Shown: positions 39,653-50,597 of the stretch, piece after piece | Layout: each line of letters opens with the position of its first letter | How positions within the stretch are numbered: the stretch's first letter is position 1 | DNA from: CBDANZ01 sp965197865 | GTDB taxonomy: Bacteria > Acidobacteriota > Vicinamibacteria > Vicinamibacterales > CAVVIG01 | Assembly (NCBI GenBank): GCA_965197865.1 | Contig: CBDANZ010000001.1 | Span: 62,001-126,000, forward strand | Length of the DNA: 64,000 nucleotides | Direction of reading: 5' to 3' | Program-made: the position numbers and the translations under genes | The notes under the pieces: model-generated | The model's database searches: none | What the model was told of the DNA's origin: nothing | Seen by the model: the letters and a program-made list of their open reading frames with translations, nothing else

Positions 39653-40684
39653 ATGAGGTTGACCCTCGCGTTCCGTGCCGCGCTGGCGGCGGCGATGCTC
39701 CTCGTCTCCTCGCCGCGAGCTGTTGCGCAGATGTATGAAGCCATAGGCACGCGCGCACAAGGGATGGGCGGCGCCTTCGTGGCCGTGGCCGACGATGCGA
39801 CCGCAACCTGGTGGAATCCGGCGGGTCTCGCCACCGGAGCGATCGCCAGCCTGGTCGTCGAGCGGGCACAGGTGCTCGAGCCGGCCGACGCCGCCGAGCG
39901 GGGCCCCGCGTGGCAGGCGCGCACGGGCGGGTTTGCCGTGGCCTATCCCTCGTTCGGCTTGAGCTATTACCGCCTGCGTGTCAGTGAAATACGTCCGTCT
40001 TCCGCTACAGGAGCGGGCGACCCCGGCCGGCAAGATCAAGGGGCCGAAGGTGTCGATCTGCGCTCAATTGCACTCAGCGAGTTCGGTGCCACCTTCGTTC
40101 AATCGGTTGGCGGCCACCTGTTCGTTGCCTCGACATTGAAGCTGGTTCGCGGCGACCTCGCCGCGTCCCCTGATGATAGTCCGGGCGCAGCGCTCGATCA
40201 TCTGGACAGGGTGGCATCGCTCGACGTGTCGCGCGAAACGCATGCGAATCTGGACGTCGGCATGATGGCCGTGTTCGACCGTGTGCGCATCGGCGTCAGC
40301 GTGAAGCACCTGCGGCAGCCTGAATTCGGAGAAGGCCCGACCGGCTTGGAGTTGAAGAGGCAGGCTCGCGCCGGGATTGCCGTGTTTGGAGCTGCGGCCG
40401 GCGTGTTGGACGGTGTAACCGCCGCCGTGGACGCCGATCTCACCCGGACGATGACCGTCGTCGGTGACGTCCGGCATGTCTCTGCGGGCGCCGAAGCCTG
40501 GTTCCTCCGGCGTCGGCTCGGGGTACGCGGTGGCGTCAGCGCCAACACGGTCGGGGAGGTTGGCCATTCGATGAGCGCCGGGATCAGCCTGGGCGCCGGG
40601 GCTTTGTACGTCGACAGGGCTGTAACGGCCGGGTCGGACAGGTCCCGTGAGGGGTGGGGAATCAGCGTACGGCTGGCTTTCTAG
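39653..40684 (+). CDS. Outer-membrane beta-barrel protein, FadL/TraF-like
   Basis: This is a 343-residue protein with a signal peptide (about 1-25, cut after VAQ). The first mature segment MYEAIGTRAQGMGGAFVAVA with DDATATWWNPAGLA is the typical N-terminus of FadL/OmpP1-like and conjugal TraF-like barrels. Repeated amphipathic strands follow, and the last residue is Phe (ISVRLAF), as in many outer-membrane barrels. Ligand unknown. The start ATG was chosen to give the signal peptide. Confidence 0.8.
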   Translation: MRLTLAFRAALAAAMLLVSSPRAVAQMYEAIGTRAQGMGGAFVAVADDATATWWNPAGLATGAIASLVVERAQVLEPADAAERGPAWQARTGGFAVAYPSFGLSYYRLRVSEIRPSSATGAGDPGRQDQGAEGVDLRSIALSEFGATFVQSVGGHLFVASTLKLVRGDLAASPDDSPGAALDHLDRVASLDVSRETHANLDVGMMAVFDRVRIGVSVKHLRQPEFGEGPTGLELKRQARAGIAVFGAAAGVLDGVTAAVDADLTRTMTVVGDVRHVSAGAEAWFLRRRLGVRGGVSANTVGEVGHSMSAGISLGAGALYVDRAVTAGSDRSREGWGISVRLAF

Positions 40685-40740
40685 GTCAGGAATTGACAAC
40701 TCTTGTCCATCTTGTCCATCAGGGATAGCGGTCAGCTTCC

Positions 40741-42252
40741 ATGCCCGTTCGTATTGGCGAGCTCCTCTCAAGAGAGAAGCGGATCACGCCCGATCAGCTT
40801 CAGCAAGCCTTGAACCATCAAGAGGCCAACGGGGGGAAGCTCGGCCACAACCTCGTCAAGATGGGGCTCGTCAAGAACGAGGAAATTACCGCCCTCCTCA
40901 GCAAGCAGTACGGGGTCCCCTCGATCAATCTCACGCAGTTCGAGATCGACCCAGCGGTCACCAAGCTCATTCCGGCGGAGACCGCTCAGAAATATCAAAT
41001 CGTGGCGCTGAGCCGCGCCGGGGCCACGCTCACGATCGCGATGACGGATCCGACAAACGTCTTCGCGATGGACGATATCAAGTTCATGACCGGCTACAAC
41101 GTCGAGCCAGTCGTCGCCTCCGAGACCGCCGTCGTCGAAGCGATTCAGAAGTACTACCCCTCAGTGGGAGCCAGAGGGGTCGGGACTATCGTCGCGCCAA
41201 GCGGACCGATCGCTCTTGAGGTGGCAAGCCAGGGTCTCTTGGAGATGCAGGCGATCGAGAACACTGGCGACGTCGAGGTCCTCGAGGAGCTACAGGAAAT
41301 CAGCGCGGAAGCGCTGGCCAAGCAGGGCGAAGACGCGCCCTTCGTGCACCTAGTGAACGTGGTCCTGATGTCGGCCATTCAGAAGGGCGCCAGCGACATC
41401 CACATCGAGCCCTACGAAAAGGAGCTGCGCGTTCGCTACCGCGTCGACGGGATTCTCTACAAGATCATGAGCCCGCCGATGAAGTTCCGCGACGCGATCG
41501 CCAGCCGCGTCAAGATCATGTCGAAGCTCGACATTGCAGAAAAGCGCCTGCCTCAGGACGGCCGCATCAAGATTCGCTTCAACGAGAACGGTACGCAGAA
41601 GGAGATTGACTTCCGCGTCTCGGTCATGCCGACACTGTTCGGCGAGAAGATCGTCATGCGTCTGCTCGACAAAGAGAAGCTGATGCTCGATATGACGAAG
41701 CTCGGATTCGAGGCCGAATCGCTCACCAAGTTCGAGGCGGCGATCCTCCGTCTGTGGGGGATAGTGCTCGTGACCGGCCCGACAGGGAGCGGCAAGACCA
41801 ACACGCTTTATTCGTCTATCTCGAGGATCAACACGGAGGAAATCAACATCATGACGGCGGAGGATCCGGTCGAATTCAACCTGGTTGGCGTCAGCCAGTT
41901 CCAGGTGAAGGAAAGCATCGGGCTGAACTTCACGGCGGCGCTGCGCTCGTTCTTGCGGCAGGACCCGAACATCATCCTGGTCGGCGAGATCCGCGACTTC
42001 GAGACGGCCGAGATCGCCGTGAAGGCGGCCCTCACGGGCCATCTGGTGCTCTCGACGCTGCACACCAACGACGCGCCCAGCACGATCAACAGGCTGATGA
42101 ACATGGGCATCGAGCCGTTCCTGGTCGCGAGCTTCGTGCACATGATTTGCGCGCAGCGCCTGGTCCGGCGCGTCTGCTCGAACTGGGGAGTACGACTGGC
42201 CGAGCAACCTCCGCGAGCTCGAAAACGTCATCGAGCGTGCGGTTGCCCTTGA
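40741..42252 (+). pseudogene. pilB: Type IV pilus assembly ATPase PilB, C-terminus lost at a junction
   Basis: This is the pilus extension motor. N-terminal MshEN-like domain (about 1-150): RIGELLSREKRITPDQLQQA. ATPase domain: Walker A VTGPTGSGKTNTLYSSI, Asp box, Walker B region NIILVGEIRDFETAEIAVKA, His box HLVLSTLHTNDAPSTINRL. The normal sequence continues to ICAQRLVRRVCSN at 42183, the first Cys of the zinc motif. It then changes abruptly to unrelated residues that are the PilR gene in another frame. About 70 residues including the remaining zinc Cys are lost, so activity is doubtful although the catalytic core is whole. Confidence 0.88.
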
Positions 42253-42505
42253 AACGACCCCCGCGATTCTGGTCGAGAGCCTACCTCCCTCGATTCGCGG
42301 CGCCGGACCGCGCAACGGGGCGCAGGCGCCCGACGCGCTGCCTGACGGAGGGTTCGACCTCGAGGCGCGCGTCAAGGAAATCGAGCGCGGCTACATCGCC
42401 CAGGCGTTGCGACGGGCCGGGGGTGTGCAGGTCAAAGCGGCGGAGCTCGTCGGGATGAGCTTCCGGTCCTTTCGCTATTACGTGAAGAAATACAACCTGT
42501 GTTGA
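42188..42505 (+). pseudogene. pilR: C-terminal fragment of a PilR/NtrC-type regulator
   Basis: An in-frame remnant of 105 residues begins EYDWPSNLRELENVIERAVA, which is the end of the AAA+ domain of sigma-54 activators, and runs to the Fis-type helix-turn-helix (LRRAGGVQVKAAELVGMSFR, then SFRYYVKKYNLC). No receiver or ATPase core is present: the sequence before it is pilB. In related gene orders pilT, pilC, pilS and the first part of pilR separate these two genes, so a deletion (or an assembly join) links them at about 42184. Confidence 0.85.
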
Positions 42506-42634
42506 CAATCTTCGGCGCTATCCAGCGACAGTAATTGTCGGCGTGACGACTTTCTGGTTCACGGTTCTGCACGATGGCAGCAACAAGTTCAACAACATAA
42601 AGAATTTGCCAGGCATGACCGAACACTGGAAAGC

Positions 42635-42651
42635 TGGCACCGCTGTTGCTG
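42635..42651 (+). promoter_or_regulatory. Sigma-54 promoter for pilA
   Basis: CTGGCACCGCTGTTGCT fits the -24/-12 consensus, with GG and GC ten bases apart. It lies 76 bases before the pilA ATG and predicts a start near 42662. This is the classic promoter type activated by PilR, whose gene here is only a remnant. Confidence 0.8.
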
Positions 42652-42726
42652 GGAGGAGGGATACCGCACTGCCTAAGCAAAGACACAGGGCAGCCGTTAA
42701 CCAGTTTCTTTCAGGGAGTTAGACCA

Positions 42727-43266
42727 ATGAAGATGCGTAGCGCCAAAGGTTTCACACTCATCGAGCTGCTGATCATCGTGGCGATCATCGGCATCATCGC
42801 CGCGATTGCGGTGCCCGGTCTGCTTCGTGCCCGCATGGCGGGCAATGAGGTGTCGGCCATCGGCTCGCTGCGCGCCATTAACAGTTCGCAGGCGGCCTAC
42901 TCCTCGAGTTGCGCGGCTAATGGTTATGCCGTGACGCTGGCCGACCTCTCGAAGCCGACCCCAGGCAGCAACCTGGGCTTCAGCAGCCCCGACCTGTCGA
43001 CCGACCCGTCGCGCAAGAGCGGCTACGACGTGTCCCTCGCGGCCGACGCATCGGCCGGCGTCGTCGTGCAGACGCTCGCCGCCAACAGCTGCAACGCGTC
43101 GGCCGCCGACGCGATGTCGAGCTACTGGGCCGGCGCGATGCCGACGACTGTCGGCTCGACCGGGCAGCGCTCCTTCGCGACCGACACGCGCGGCACGATC
43201 TTCTTCGACAACACCGGCGCGCCGCTCGTCAATCCGATCCCGGTGGGCGCCCCCGTTCTGCAGTAG
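42727..43266 (+). CDS. pilA: Type IV major pilin
   Basis: This is a 179-residue prepilin. The short leader MKMRSAKG is followed by FTLIELLIIVAIIGIIAAIA, the class III signal cut by prepilin peptidase before Phe, with Glu5 of the mature protein present. The C-terminal part is Ser/Ala-rich with Cys residues (SSSCAANGY, ANSCNASAADAM) that can form a disulfide. The ATG follows AGGGAGTTAGACC. A strong terminator follows, so it is a single-gene unit driven by the sigma-54 promoter. Confidence 0.95.
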   Translation: MKMRSAKGFTLIELLIIVAIIGIIAAIAVPGLLRARMAGNEVSAIGSLRAINSSQAAYSSSCAANGYAVTLADLSKPTPGSNLGFSSPDLSTDPSRKSGYDVSLAADASAGVVVQTLAANSCNASAADAMSSYWAGAMPTTVGSTGQRSFATDTRGTIFFDNTGAPLVNPIPVGAPVLQ

Positions 43267-43294
43267 CCCGGGCGCTTCAGACTCGGATCATCCG

Positions 43295-43330
43295 GCGGGA
43301 TGCCGCTTCGGCGGCATCCCGCTTTTTATT
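43295..43330 (+). terminator. Rho-independent terminator after pilA
   Basis: GCGGGATGCCGC and GCGGCATCCCGC form a perfect 12-bp stem around TTCG, followed by TTTTTATT. Confidence 0.97.
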
Positions 43331-43366
43331 GTGCGCGTCCGCGATCTAAACTCTCTAACCGAGGCT

Positions 43367-44540
43367 ATGAGCAGGACGGCCGCACGCATCGCTCTTCTCA
43401 GCGCCCTCGCGGGTCTCTTCGCGTCGGGCACGGCAGCCTACGTGCATTACCAGTTGCTCAGCAATCCCGGCTATTTGAGCTTCTGCGACGTCAGCGCGAC
43501 GGTGAGCTGCACGGAGGTCTATTCGAGCCGCTACGGGTCGTTGGGCGGCGTGTCGGTGGCCGTCTTTGGTGCGATCTGGTTCGCGTTTGCCACGCTTCTT
43601 GCAGGCGCCGGCCTGACGGCGCCGCCCTCAGTCCGGGAAAACGTTCCGGGGTATCTGTTCGCCGGATCCACGCTCGCCCTGGCTGTGGTGCTGTATCTCG
43701 GCTACGCGTCGTTCGTGATTCTGAAACTGGTCTGTGTCCTATGTGTGATCACTTATGCGGGCGTGGTGACGCTGTTCCTCGTATCGGGTGCGACCGCGAC
43801 GGTCCCCATGTGGTCCTTGCCGCGCGGGGCCGCTCACGACGTGAAGGCTCTGGCCACGAGCCCGCTTGCCTTCGCGCTCACGGCGCTTGTGGCTGGCACA
43901 TCGGCCTTCACGCTCGCATTCTTTCCCCGGGAGGTCGCTCCGGCGGTGCCGTCCGATGCGGCCACCGCAGCGGCCATCGACAAAGCCCGCGCATCGGAGT
44001 TCGAGCGGTGGTACACGGCACAGCCGCGCCGTGAGATCACCGTTGCAACCGAGGGCGCGAAGGTGCTCGTGGTGAAATTCAACGACTACCAGTGTCCGGC
44101 GTGCGGTGGCGCGTACCAGGAGTACAAGAGCGTGTTCGCGAAATACGAGTCGAGCCAGCCCGGCGCGGTACGGCGCGTGGTCATGGACTTCCCGCTCGAG
44201 GTCGAATGCAACTCGAGCGTGGCGACGAGTCTGCATGCGGCCAGCTGTGAAGCGGCGGTCGCAGTCCGGCTGGCTCGCGCGCGAAACTTGGCCGGCGCGC
44301 TCGAGGAGTGGCTGTTCGCGAACCAGTCCAGGATGACGCGCGGTCTCGTTCGCAAGTGGGCGCAGGAAATCGGTCAGGTGCCAGATTTCGACGCCCGATA
44401 CGCGTCGACGCTCGAGGCGGTCAAGGCCGACATCGCGTACGGCCAGCAACTCGGCGTCAACTCGACGCCGACCTTCTTCATCAACGGTGTGAAGGTCGAA
44501 GGCGCCTTACCTGTCGCGTACTTCGATCAAGCGATCGCGT

Positions 44541-44563
<23 letters not shown>
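43367..44563 (+). CDS. VKOR-DsbA fusion, disulfide-forming membrane protein
   Basis: This is a 398-residue fusion. The N-terminal half is a vitamin-K-epoxide-reductase-like integral membrane domain with ~5 helices: loop Cys pair region LSFCDVSATVSC and active CxxC in LKLVCVLCVITYAGV. The C-terminal half is a DsbA-like thioredoxin domain with the active site YQCPACGGAYQEY and the cis-Pro loop NSTPTFFING. Two more Cys pairs sit in the helical insert. Together they would oxidise exported proteins, such as the pilin with its disulfide just upstream. It overlaps the next gene by 23 bases. Confidence 0.9.
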
Positions 44564-45544
<981 letters not shown>

Positions 45545-45548
<4 letters not shown>

Positions 45549-46351
45549 GATCGATCGGTTGGATCGCGGTGAACGTGTTCCGCGAGTCGGTGCGCGACAA
45601 GGTGCTGTACAACCTCGTGCTGTTTGCGATCCTCCTGATGGGTGCGGCGTACCTGATCGGTCAGCTCACTGCCGGGCAGGACGTGAAGATTGTCAAGGAC
45701 CTGGGCCTCGCGGCCATCTCGATCTTCGGCCTCTTCATCGGGGTCTTCATCGGCATCCAGCTCGTCTCGAAAGAGGTCGAGCGGCGAAGCCTCTACGGAC
45801 TGCTGGCCAAGCCGATCAATCGCCATCAGGTCGTGCTCGGCAAGTACGCGGGGCTGCTGCTGACGCTGGCCATCAACATCAGTGTCATGGCGCTCGCCCT
45901 CTACGCCTTGCTCGCGTACGTGGCGCTTCAGTTCCCGCCTGAAGTGGCCCAGGCCCTTGAGGCGCCAGCGCTCGATCCGCGGCTCTTGACGGCGGTCGCC
46001 CTCATCTTCGTCGAGTTGTCGGTGGTGACGGCGATCGCGCTGTTCTTCTCCACCTTCTCGACGCCGATCCTGTCGGCGGCTCTGACCTTCGGTTTGTTCG
46101 TCGCCGGGCACTTCAGCAACGACCTCCTGAACTTCGAGCAGGTCGTCTCGTCGCCCCTCGCCGGCAGTGTGGCGAGAGGTTTGTACTGGGTGCTGCCGAA
46201 TCTCACGACGTTCGACGTCAAGTCGCTGGTCGTCCACGGCCAAACGGTGCCACTCGGGTTGATAGCGATCGCCCTGGCCTACGCGGCGACCTACATCGGT
46301 GTCCTGCTCGTTGCGTCGGTCCTGATCTTCTCGCGCCGCGATTTCAAGTGA
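45545..46351 (+). CDS. ABC-2 type transporter permease
   Basis: This is a 268-residue protein with about six membrane helices. It starts at the GTG that overlaps the ATPase stop: VRSIGWIAVNVFRESVRDKV. It carries the cytoplasmic text QLVSKEVERRSLYGLLAKPI, typical of ABC-2 permeases. It ends SVLIFSRRDFK. Its stop overlaps the start of the next gene, so the four genes from 44541 to 48065 look like one operon. Confidence 0.88.
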
Positions 46352-47301
46352 CTCCCCGCCCCGCCCTGCAAACCGTCACCGCGCTGGCCCTCGTCGTGGC
46401 GCTGATGTCCGCCGCCGTGTGGCTGCAGCAGGTGCGTGAAACGCGCTATCCATCGTCTCTGGTCACCGACGAGACGCTGTACCTCACCTCGGGCGCCGCG
46501 ATCGGCCGCCTCACGGTCGCCTATCAGACGCTGGCCGCCGACCTGTACTGGATTCGAGCCGTTCAGCATTTCGGCTGGACTCGGCGGCAGATCTTCACGC
46601 CGGAACACCCGGCAGGCGTGGCGGCTCAGGCGCTGAAGGCGCCCTACGCGCTACTGTATCCGCTGCTCGATCTCACCACGACCCTGGACCCACTCTTCAA
46701 CATCGCCTATCGGTTCGGCGCGATTTTTCTCGCCGAGGCGTACCCAGGCGGCCCTGGGCGTCCGGATCTGGCCATTGCACTCCTCGAAAAGGGTCTGCGC
46801 GAACGACCCGATAAATGGGAGTACATGCAGGACATCGGATTCGTGCACTACTGGTGGCGGCACGATTACCGCGCGGCGTCCGAGTGGTTCCGCCGAGCGG
46901 GCGATGTGCCGGGAGCCCCGTGGTGGCTGAAATCTCTGGCGGCCACGACACTCACAGAGGGCGGCGATCGGCAGTCGTCGCGCGTGATGTGGGAGGCCAT
47001 TCGACAGTCGGCGGAAATCGACTGGCTCCGGCGCGACGCCGAGCGGCGCCTCACGCAGTTGACCGCGATGGATCAGGTAGACGAGCTACAACGGCAGGTC
47101 GATCGGGTCGCCGCGCGGGTAGGCGCGCCTTCGACCGGCTGGCGCCCGCTCATTCAGGCAGGAATGCTGCGAGATATTCCCGTTGATCCGAGCGGCACCC
47201 CGTACGAGATCAACGCGGCCGGGCGCGTGCGGCTTTCGAGGAACTCCCGACTGTTCCCGCTCCCCGACGAACCACAGCGTATGGTTGCCCCCATCTCATG
47301 A
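46348..47301 (+). CDS. Hypothetical membrane-anchored helical-repeat protein
   Basis: This is a 317-residue protein with one N-terminal membrane helix (LALVVALMSAAVWLQQV). The helical region resembles TPR-type repeats (LYWIRAVQHFGWTRRQI, KWEYMQDIGFVHYWWRHDY, RAASEWFRRAGDVPG). It has many Trp and Tyr. I do not recognise a named family. It overlaps the permease before it and the prepilin peptidase after it by four bases each, so it may support export or pilus assembly. Confidence 0.65.
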   Translation: MTPRPALQTVTALALVVALMSAAVWLQQVRETRYPSSLVTDETLYLTSGAAIGRLTVAYQTLAADLYWIRAVQHFGWTRRQIFTPEHPAGVAAQALKAPYALLYPLLDLTTTLDPLFNIAYRFGAIFLAEAYPGGPGRPDLAIALLEKGLRERPDKWEYMQDIGFVHYWWRHDYRAASEWFRRAGDVPGAPWWLKSLAATTLTEGGDRQSSRVMWEAIRQSAEIDWLRRDAERRLTQLTAMDQVDELQRQVDRVAARVGAPSTGWRPLIQAGMLRDIPVDPSGTPYEINAAGRVRLSRNSRLFPLPDEPQRMVAPIS

Positions 47302-48065
47302 CGGACGGGACGGCGACCATCGTCGCCGGCGTGGCGGGCGCGATCGTGGGTAGCTTCTTGAACGTGTGCATCTACCGGTTGCCGAGAGGGAAGTCGGTTG
47401 TCTGGCCGGCGTCGGCCTGTCCTCATTGCCACCGCGCCTTGACGTGGTTCGAGAACGTCCCGATCCTCAGTTACCTCGTACTTGGCGGCCGGTGCCGCAC
47501 CTGCGGTCAGGACATTGCCGCGCGCTATTCGATCGTCGAAACGATCACGGCGCTGATGTTCGCCTCAACCTGGTGGTACTATGGCCCGGGCCCCCTCGTC
47601 GTGTCACGCTTGGTCCTCGGCTGCGCGCTCATCGTCCTCTTCGCGATCGACCTCGAGCATCACCTGCTGCCGAACGCCATTACGATTCCGGGGATCGTCA
47701 TCGGCTTCCTCTTCAGCTTGATAACCGAACCGGGGTGGACGGCGTCACTCGTCGGCATTCTGATTGGCGGCGGAGCGCTGTTTCTGACGGCCGAAGCGTA
47801 CTTCCGACTTCGGCACCAGGAAGGTCTCGGCATGGGCGACGTCAAGATGTTGGCGATGGTGGGCGCGTTCCTCGGCTGGAAGCTCACGCTCGTCACGCTC
47901 ATGATGGCGTCGTTTGCGGGCTCGGTGCTCGGCGGCATGCTCATCCTGGTCCGTCGCGGCAGCATGAAGACCGCCCTGCCGTTCGGCACGTTCCTGGCGG
48001 TGGGCGCTGCGCTGGCGGCGACCGTCGGTCCGCCCGTCCTCGACTGGTATGTCGCGCTCTGGTGA
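47298..48065 (+). CDS. pilD: Prepilin peptidase / N-methyltransferase
   Basis: This is a 255-residue integral membrane aspartic protease that cuts the prepilin leader and methylates the new N-terminus. The N-terminal zinc site is two CxxC pairs (CPHC, CRTC) in ASACPHCHRALTWFENVPIL and GGRCRTCGQDI. Catalytic Asp residues lie in FAIDLEHHLLPNAIT and GLGMGDVKMLAMVGAFLGWK (the GxGD motif). It is the intact partner of pilA. Confidence 0.95.
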   Translation: MTDGTATIVAGVAGAIVGSFLNVCIYRLPRGKSVVWPASACPHCHRALTWFENVPILSYLVLGGRCRTCGQDIAARYSIVETITALMFASTWWYYGPGPLVVSRLVLGCALIVLFAIDLEHHLLPNAITIPGIVIGFLFSLITEPGWTASLVGILIGGGALFLTAEAYFRLRHQEGLGMGDVKMLAMVGAFLGWKLTLVTLMMASFAGSVLGGMLILVRRGSMKTALPFGTFLAVGAALAATVGPPVLDWYVALW

Positions 48066-48083
48066 CGCTCTCGGAGCACGCCC

Positions 48084-48499
48084 GTGTCAACTGACGCCTA
48101 CACGCTGCTCGGCCTGACCGCAATCGTCGGTGCGCTCGCGGCAGCGTTGACCTACGCGATGCTTCAGTTCGGCACCGCGGCAGCCGAGACCCGGCGTCGA
48201 CTGCGCGGTAGTTCCGGCGAAGCCGCTCTTTTGTCGGCCGCGCTGCAGGACGCCGTGGCGAAGCTGAAGGCGCAGGAGCGCGAGACGGCCGCCCGGGCCG
48301 ACGCATCCGAGCGGCTGAGCGGGGAGATCATCGAGAAGCCTCACCGCGGGCCTGCTGGTCGTCGCGCTGAACCGCGAAGTGCGGATTCTGAAACCCGGCC
48401 GGGCGCCGGATGCTGCACGTCCCGGAGTCGGCGCCCCAAGATGATCACCGACGGATGCTCGGCGCGCCGGCCTTGTCGAGCGCCATCCCCAGGGACTAA
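48084..48499 (+). pseudogene. N-terminal fragment of a sensor histidine kinase, twice frameshifted
   Basis: The first frame reads an N-terminal helix (LLGLTAIVGALAAALTYAML) and a coiled coil to ASERLSGEII. After a one-base shift comes SLTAGLLVVALNREVRIL, and after another NPAGRRMLHVPESAPQ and MLGAPALSS, which is the beginning of a PAS domain. It then stops at 48499. No kinase domain exists before the next gene. The two shifts are at about 48347 and 48391. It probably paired with the response regulator at 49130. Confidence 0.6.
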
Positions 48500-48538
48500 C
48501 GTACGATGGCTCTGAAGCCGATACACCAACCAGCACGC

Positions 48539-49105
48539 ATGCGTCGTTACCTTCCGGCTGTTGTCGCGGTCGCGTTGTTCCTCGCGGGTGCCACGCCCGT
48601 GGCGCAGTCGCTTGCGGACGTGGCGCGGAAGGAGGAGGAGCGGCGCAAGACCGTGAAGGAGGCCGGGAAGGTCTACACGAACAAAGACCTGGGTAGCGCT
48701 CCCCTCGCTCCTCCGGCGACGGCCATCCCGCCCCCCGACACGAGCACATCGCCAGCACCGGCCGGCGGCTCCAACGATTCGAATGCTTCCGCGGTGGAAC
48801 CGGCAGAGGGCGAGCCGGAGGTCAAGGACCAGGCGTACTGGGCGGGCCGCATGAAGGAGCTGCGCGCCCAGGTCGAGCGGGATCAGACCTTACTCGATGC
48901 GATGCAGTCGCGGATCAACGCGCTCACGACGGATTTCGTCAACATTGCCGATCCTGCGCAGCGCTCCGTCATCGAGACGAACCGCCAGAAGGCCCTGGCC
49001 GAGCTCGAGCGGCTGCGCAAGAGCGTGCTAGAGACGACGCAGAAGATCGCCGACCTCGAAGAAGAAGCGCGTCGCGCGAACGTACCGCCCGGCTGGCTGC
49101 GGTAG
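48539..49105 (+). CDS. Exported coiled-coil protein of unknown function
   Basis: This is a 188-residue protein. A signal peptide (MRRYLPAVVAVALFLAGATP, cut after VAQ) is followed by a Lys/Glu-rich helix (ADVARKEEERRKTVKEAGKV), a Pro/Ser-rich linker, and a C-terminal coiled coil (MKELRAQVERDQTLLDAMQS ... LERLRKSVLETTQKIADLEE). I took the second ATG (48539) for the signal peptide; the first (48506) is also possible. The gene sits between the kinase and regulator remnants but itself looks intact. Confidence 0.65.
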   Translation: MRRYLPAVVAVALFLAGATPVAQSLADVARKEEERRKTVKEAGKVYTNKDLGSAPLAPPATAIPPPDTSTSPAPAGGSNDSNASAVEPAEGEPEVKDQAYWAGRMKELRAQVERDQTLLDAMQSRINALTTDFVNIADPAQRSVIETNRQKALAELERLRKSVLETTQKIADLEEEARRANVPPGWLR

Positions 49106-49129
49106 CCGTCCGCTAGGCTCGGACCACTC

Positions 49130-49664
49130 GTGCCCCGCCGCGCCGCCGACTCCGCCATCCTCCTCGTCGAAGACAAGGACTCGCTTCGGGCCATGCTACG
49201 CCACGCCCTCGAAGGGCAGGGCCATGTGGTGATCGAGGCACGCGATTAGAACGAGGCGGCGCAGGCGCTCCGTTCGAGCCGTCCCGGCGTCGTGTTGTCG
49301 GACCTCCGACTGCCGGAAGGGGACGGCTTCGGCGTGCTGCGTGCCGCGAAGGAGCTGGATCCCGAGATACCGGTGATTGTGATGACGGCCTTCGGCAGCA
49401 TCCAAGACGCCGTGGCAGCAATGAAGGAAGGCGCGCTCGATTTTCTCGCCAAGCCGATCGATCCCGATCATCTGCTGCTGGTCGAACGCGAGCTGGCGCT
49501 GCGGCGGATGGCGACGGAGAACATTCTGCTCAAGGAGGAGCTGGCGTCGCGGCGCCCCGTAGATCGTCGGGGAGGATGCGAAGCTCAAGCACGTGACCGT
49601 CGCGCTGCAGCGGGTGGCCACCTCGGATGCCACGGTGCTCCTCGAAGGGGAGATTGCCGCCTAG
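49130..49664 (+). pseudogene. 5' part of an NtrC-type response regulator, with stop and frameshift
   Basis: From GTG, the receiver domain reads AILLVEDKDSLRAMLRHALE to EARD. It then meets TAG (49247-49249) and continues in frame as NEAAQALRSSRPGVVLSDLR (phospho-Asp) to VIVMTAFGSIQDAVAAMKEG. After LKEELASRR the frame shifts by one to IVGEDAKLKHVTVALQRVAT and SDATVLLEGE. That is the beginning of the AAA+ domain at Walker A. The insertion starts at once; the rest of the gene is found 2.5 kb away at 52158. Confidence 0.82.
49647..49659 (+). repeat. Left flanking direct repeat of the insertion
   Basis: GGGGAGATTGCCG. The right copy is GGGGTGATTGCCG at 52155-52167, with one mismatch. The last 8 bases (GATTGCCG) are identical. 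The reading phase of the regulator is the same in both copies, so removing the insertion between them gives an in-frame join. It is the candidate attL-like core. Confidence 0.6.
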
Positions 49665-50520
49665 CAGGCAAGTGGAGGTTCTGGGTTTCGCACAGGGCGG
49701 CGAGGTCCCCGGTGCCTTCTGCCCGCAAGAAGGGGCGGCCCTCATCACAGACGGGCGAGAGGGTGAACTGCATATTGAGCCGCCGGAACTCGGCCTTGGC
49801 CCGTTCTGGCGCGTCCCCGAGTAGCCCAGCGACATCCTGAAGCTGGTCACGGACCCAGGTCGGAATCACCGCGAGTCTCACAGGCGGCGGGTCGTCAACG
49901 CGCGCCAGGGTCGTCGTCAATGCGTCGCAGAGCTCGGCGTGGCGCGCCGTCATGGCGTCCTGCAAGGCAGGGAGCGCCACCCCGTCCTCCACGGCCCGGA
50001 CCAGATGCTCCACCTTGCGGGTGACCCTGTGTCGTTCGGCGAGGAGATGCTCTCGCGCCTGCTGACACTGGACGAGAGACTCATGGACCGCCGTCGAGAC
50101 CGCCGCCGTGATGTACGCGACCGCCTGTGGGTGCAACAACTCGTCCTGCACGCCGCTCAGCAACACCGCGTCGGCGACTTTGGCGCGCACGGTGATCCGG
50201 TTGTCGCAGGCGCGCTGGCCATCACGCTAGGAGCGGGAGCAGCCGTAGCGAGGGCTACCCATGCCCCCCGAAGATGCAGACAGTCCCACCACAAACGCCA
50301 CATCGCAGGAGCCCGCTGAAGAGGTGTCGAGAATACACAGCACTCCGTCCCCGCGCGAGGTTCGGGGTACCCGGATCGACTGTGAACGACGCGCGCACCT
50401 GGGCCTGTCGGGCAACAACACGCGTCCACAGCGCATCGCTGATGATCCGAAGGTCGGCACGTTCGCGGATCTGCCACGTCCCGCGAGAGGGACGCCGCGC
50501 ACCCGCGTGAGCCGTACGTC
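49660..50520 (-). pseudogene. Large serine recombinase remnant
   Basis: Reading the minus strand from ~50520, the recombinase domain is visible as ERADLRIISDALWTRVVARQ, AQVRASFTVDPGTPNLARGR and the zinc ribbon HLFSGLLRCGVCGGTVCIFGG. After a frameshift (GSPRYGCSRS, then a stop) the C-terminal part follows: QRACDNRITVRAKVADAVLL with the coiled coil ESLVQCQQAREHLLAERHRV and the end FRRLNMQFTLSPV. The N-terminal catalytic domain with the nucleophilic Ser is absent. So it is inactive, but it shows how the segment probably integrated. Confidence 0.7.
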
Positions 50521-50529
50521 CTGTTGTTG

Positions 50530-50558
50530 TTGAAGCGCCCGCCGCCCTACGCTATGTT
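50530..50558 (+). promoter_or_regulatory. Promoter of the beta-barrel cargo gene
   Basis: TTGAAG and TATGTT are separated by 17 bases, about 40 bases upstream of the start codon at 50598; GGAGAAG serves as ribosome site. Confidence 0.55.
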
Positions 50559-50597
50559 AAACGTCTCACTGTTCGTCGTCGTAGTCGGAGAAGAACT

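Noticed and set aside
40696..40735. TTGACA and tandem CTTGTCCAT repeats before pilB as a promoter
   Set aside because: No acceptable -10 box at 16-18 bases; the 9-bp tandem repeat alone is weak evidence.
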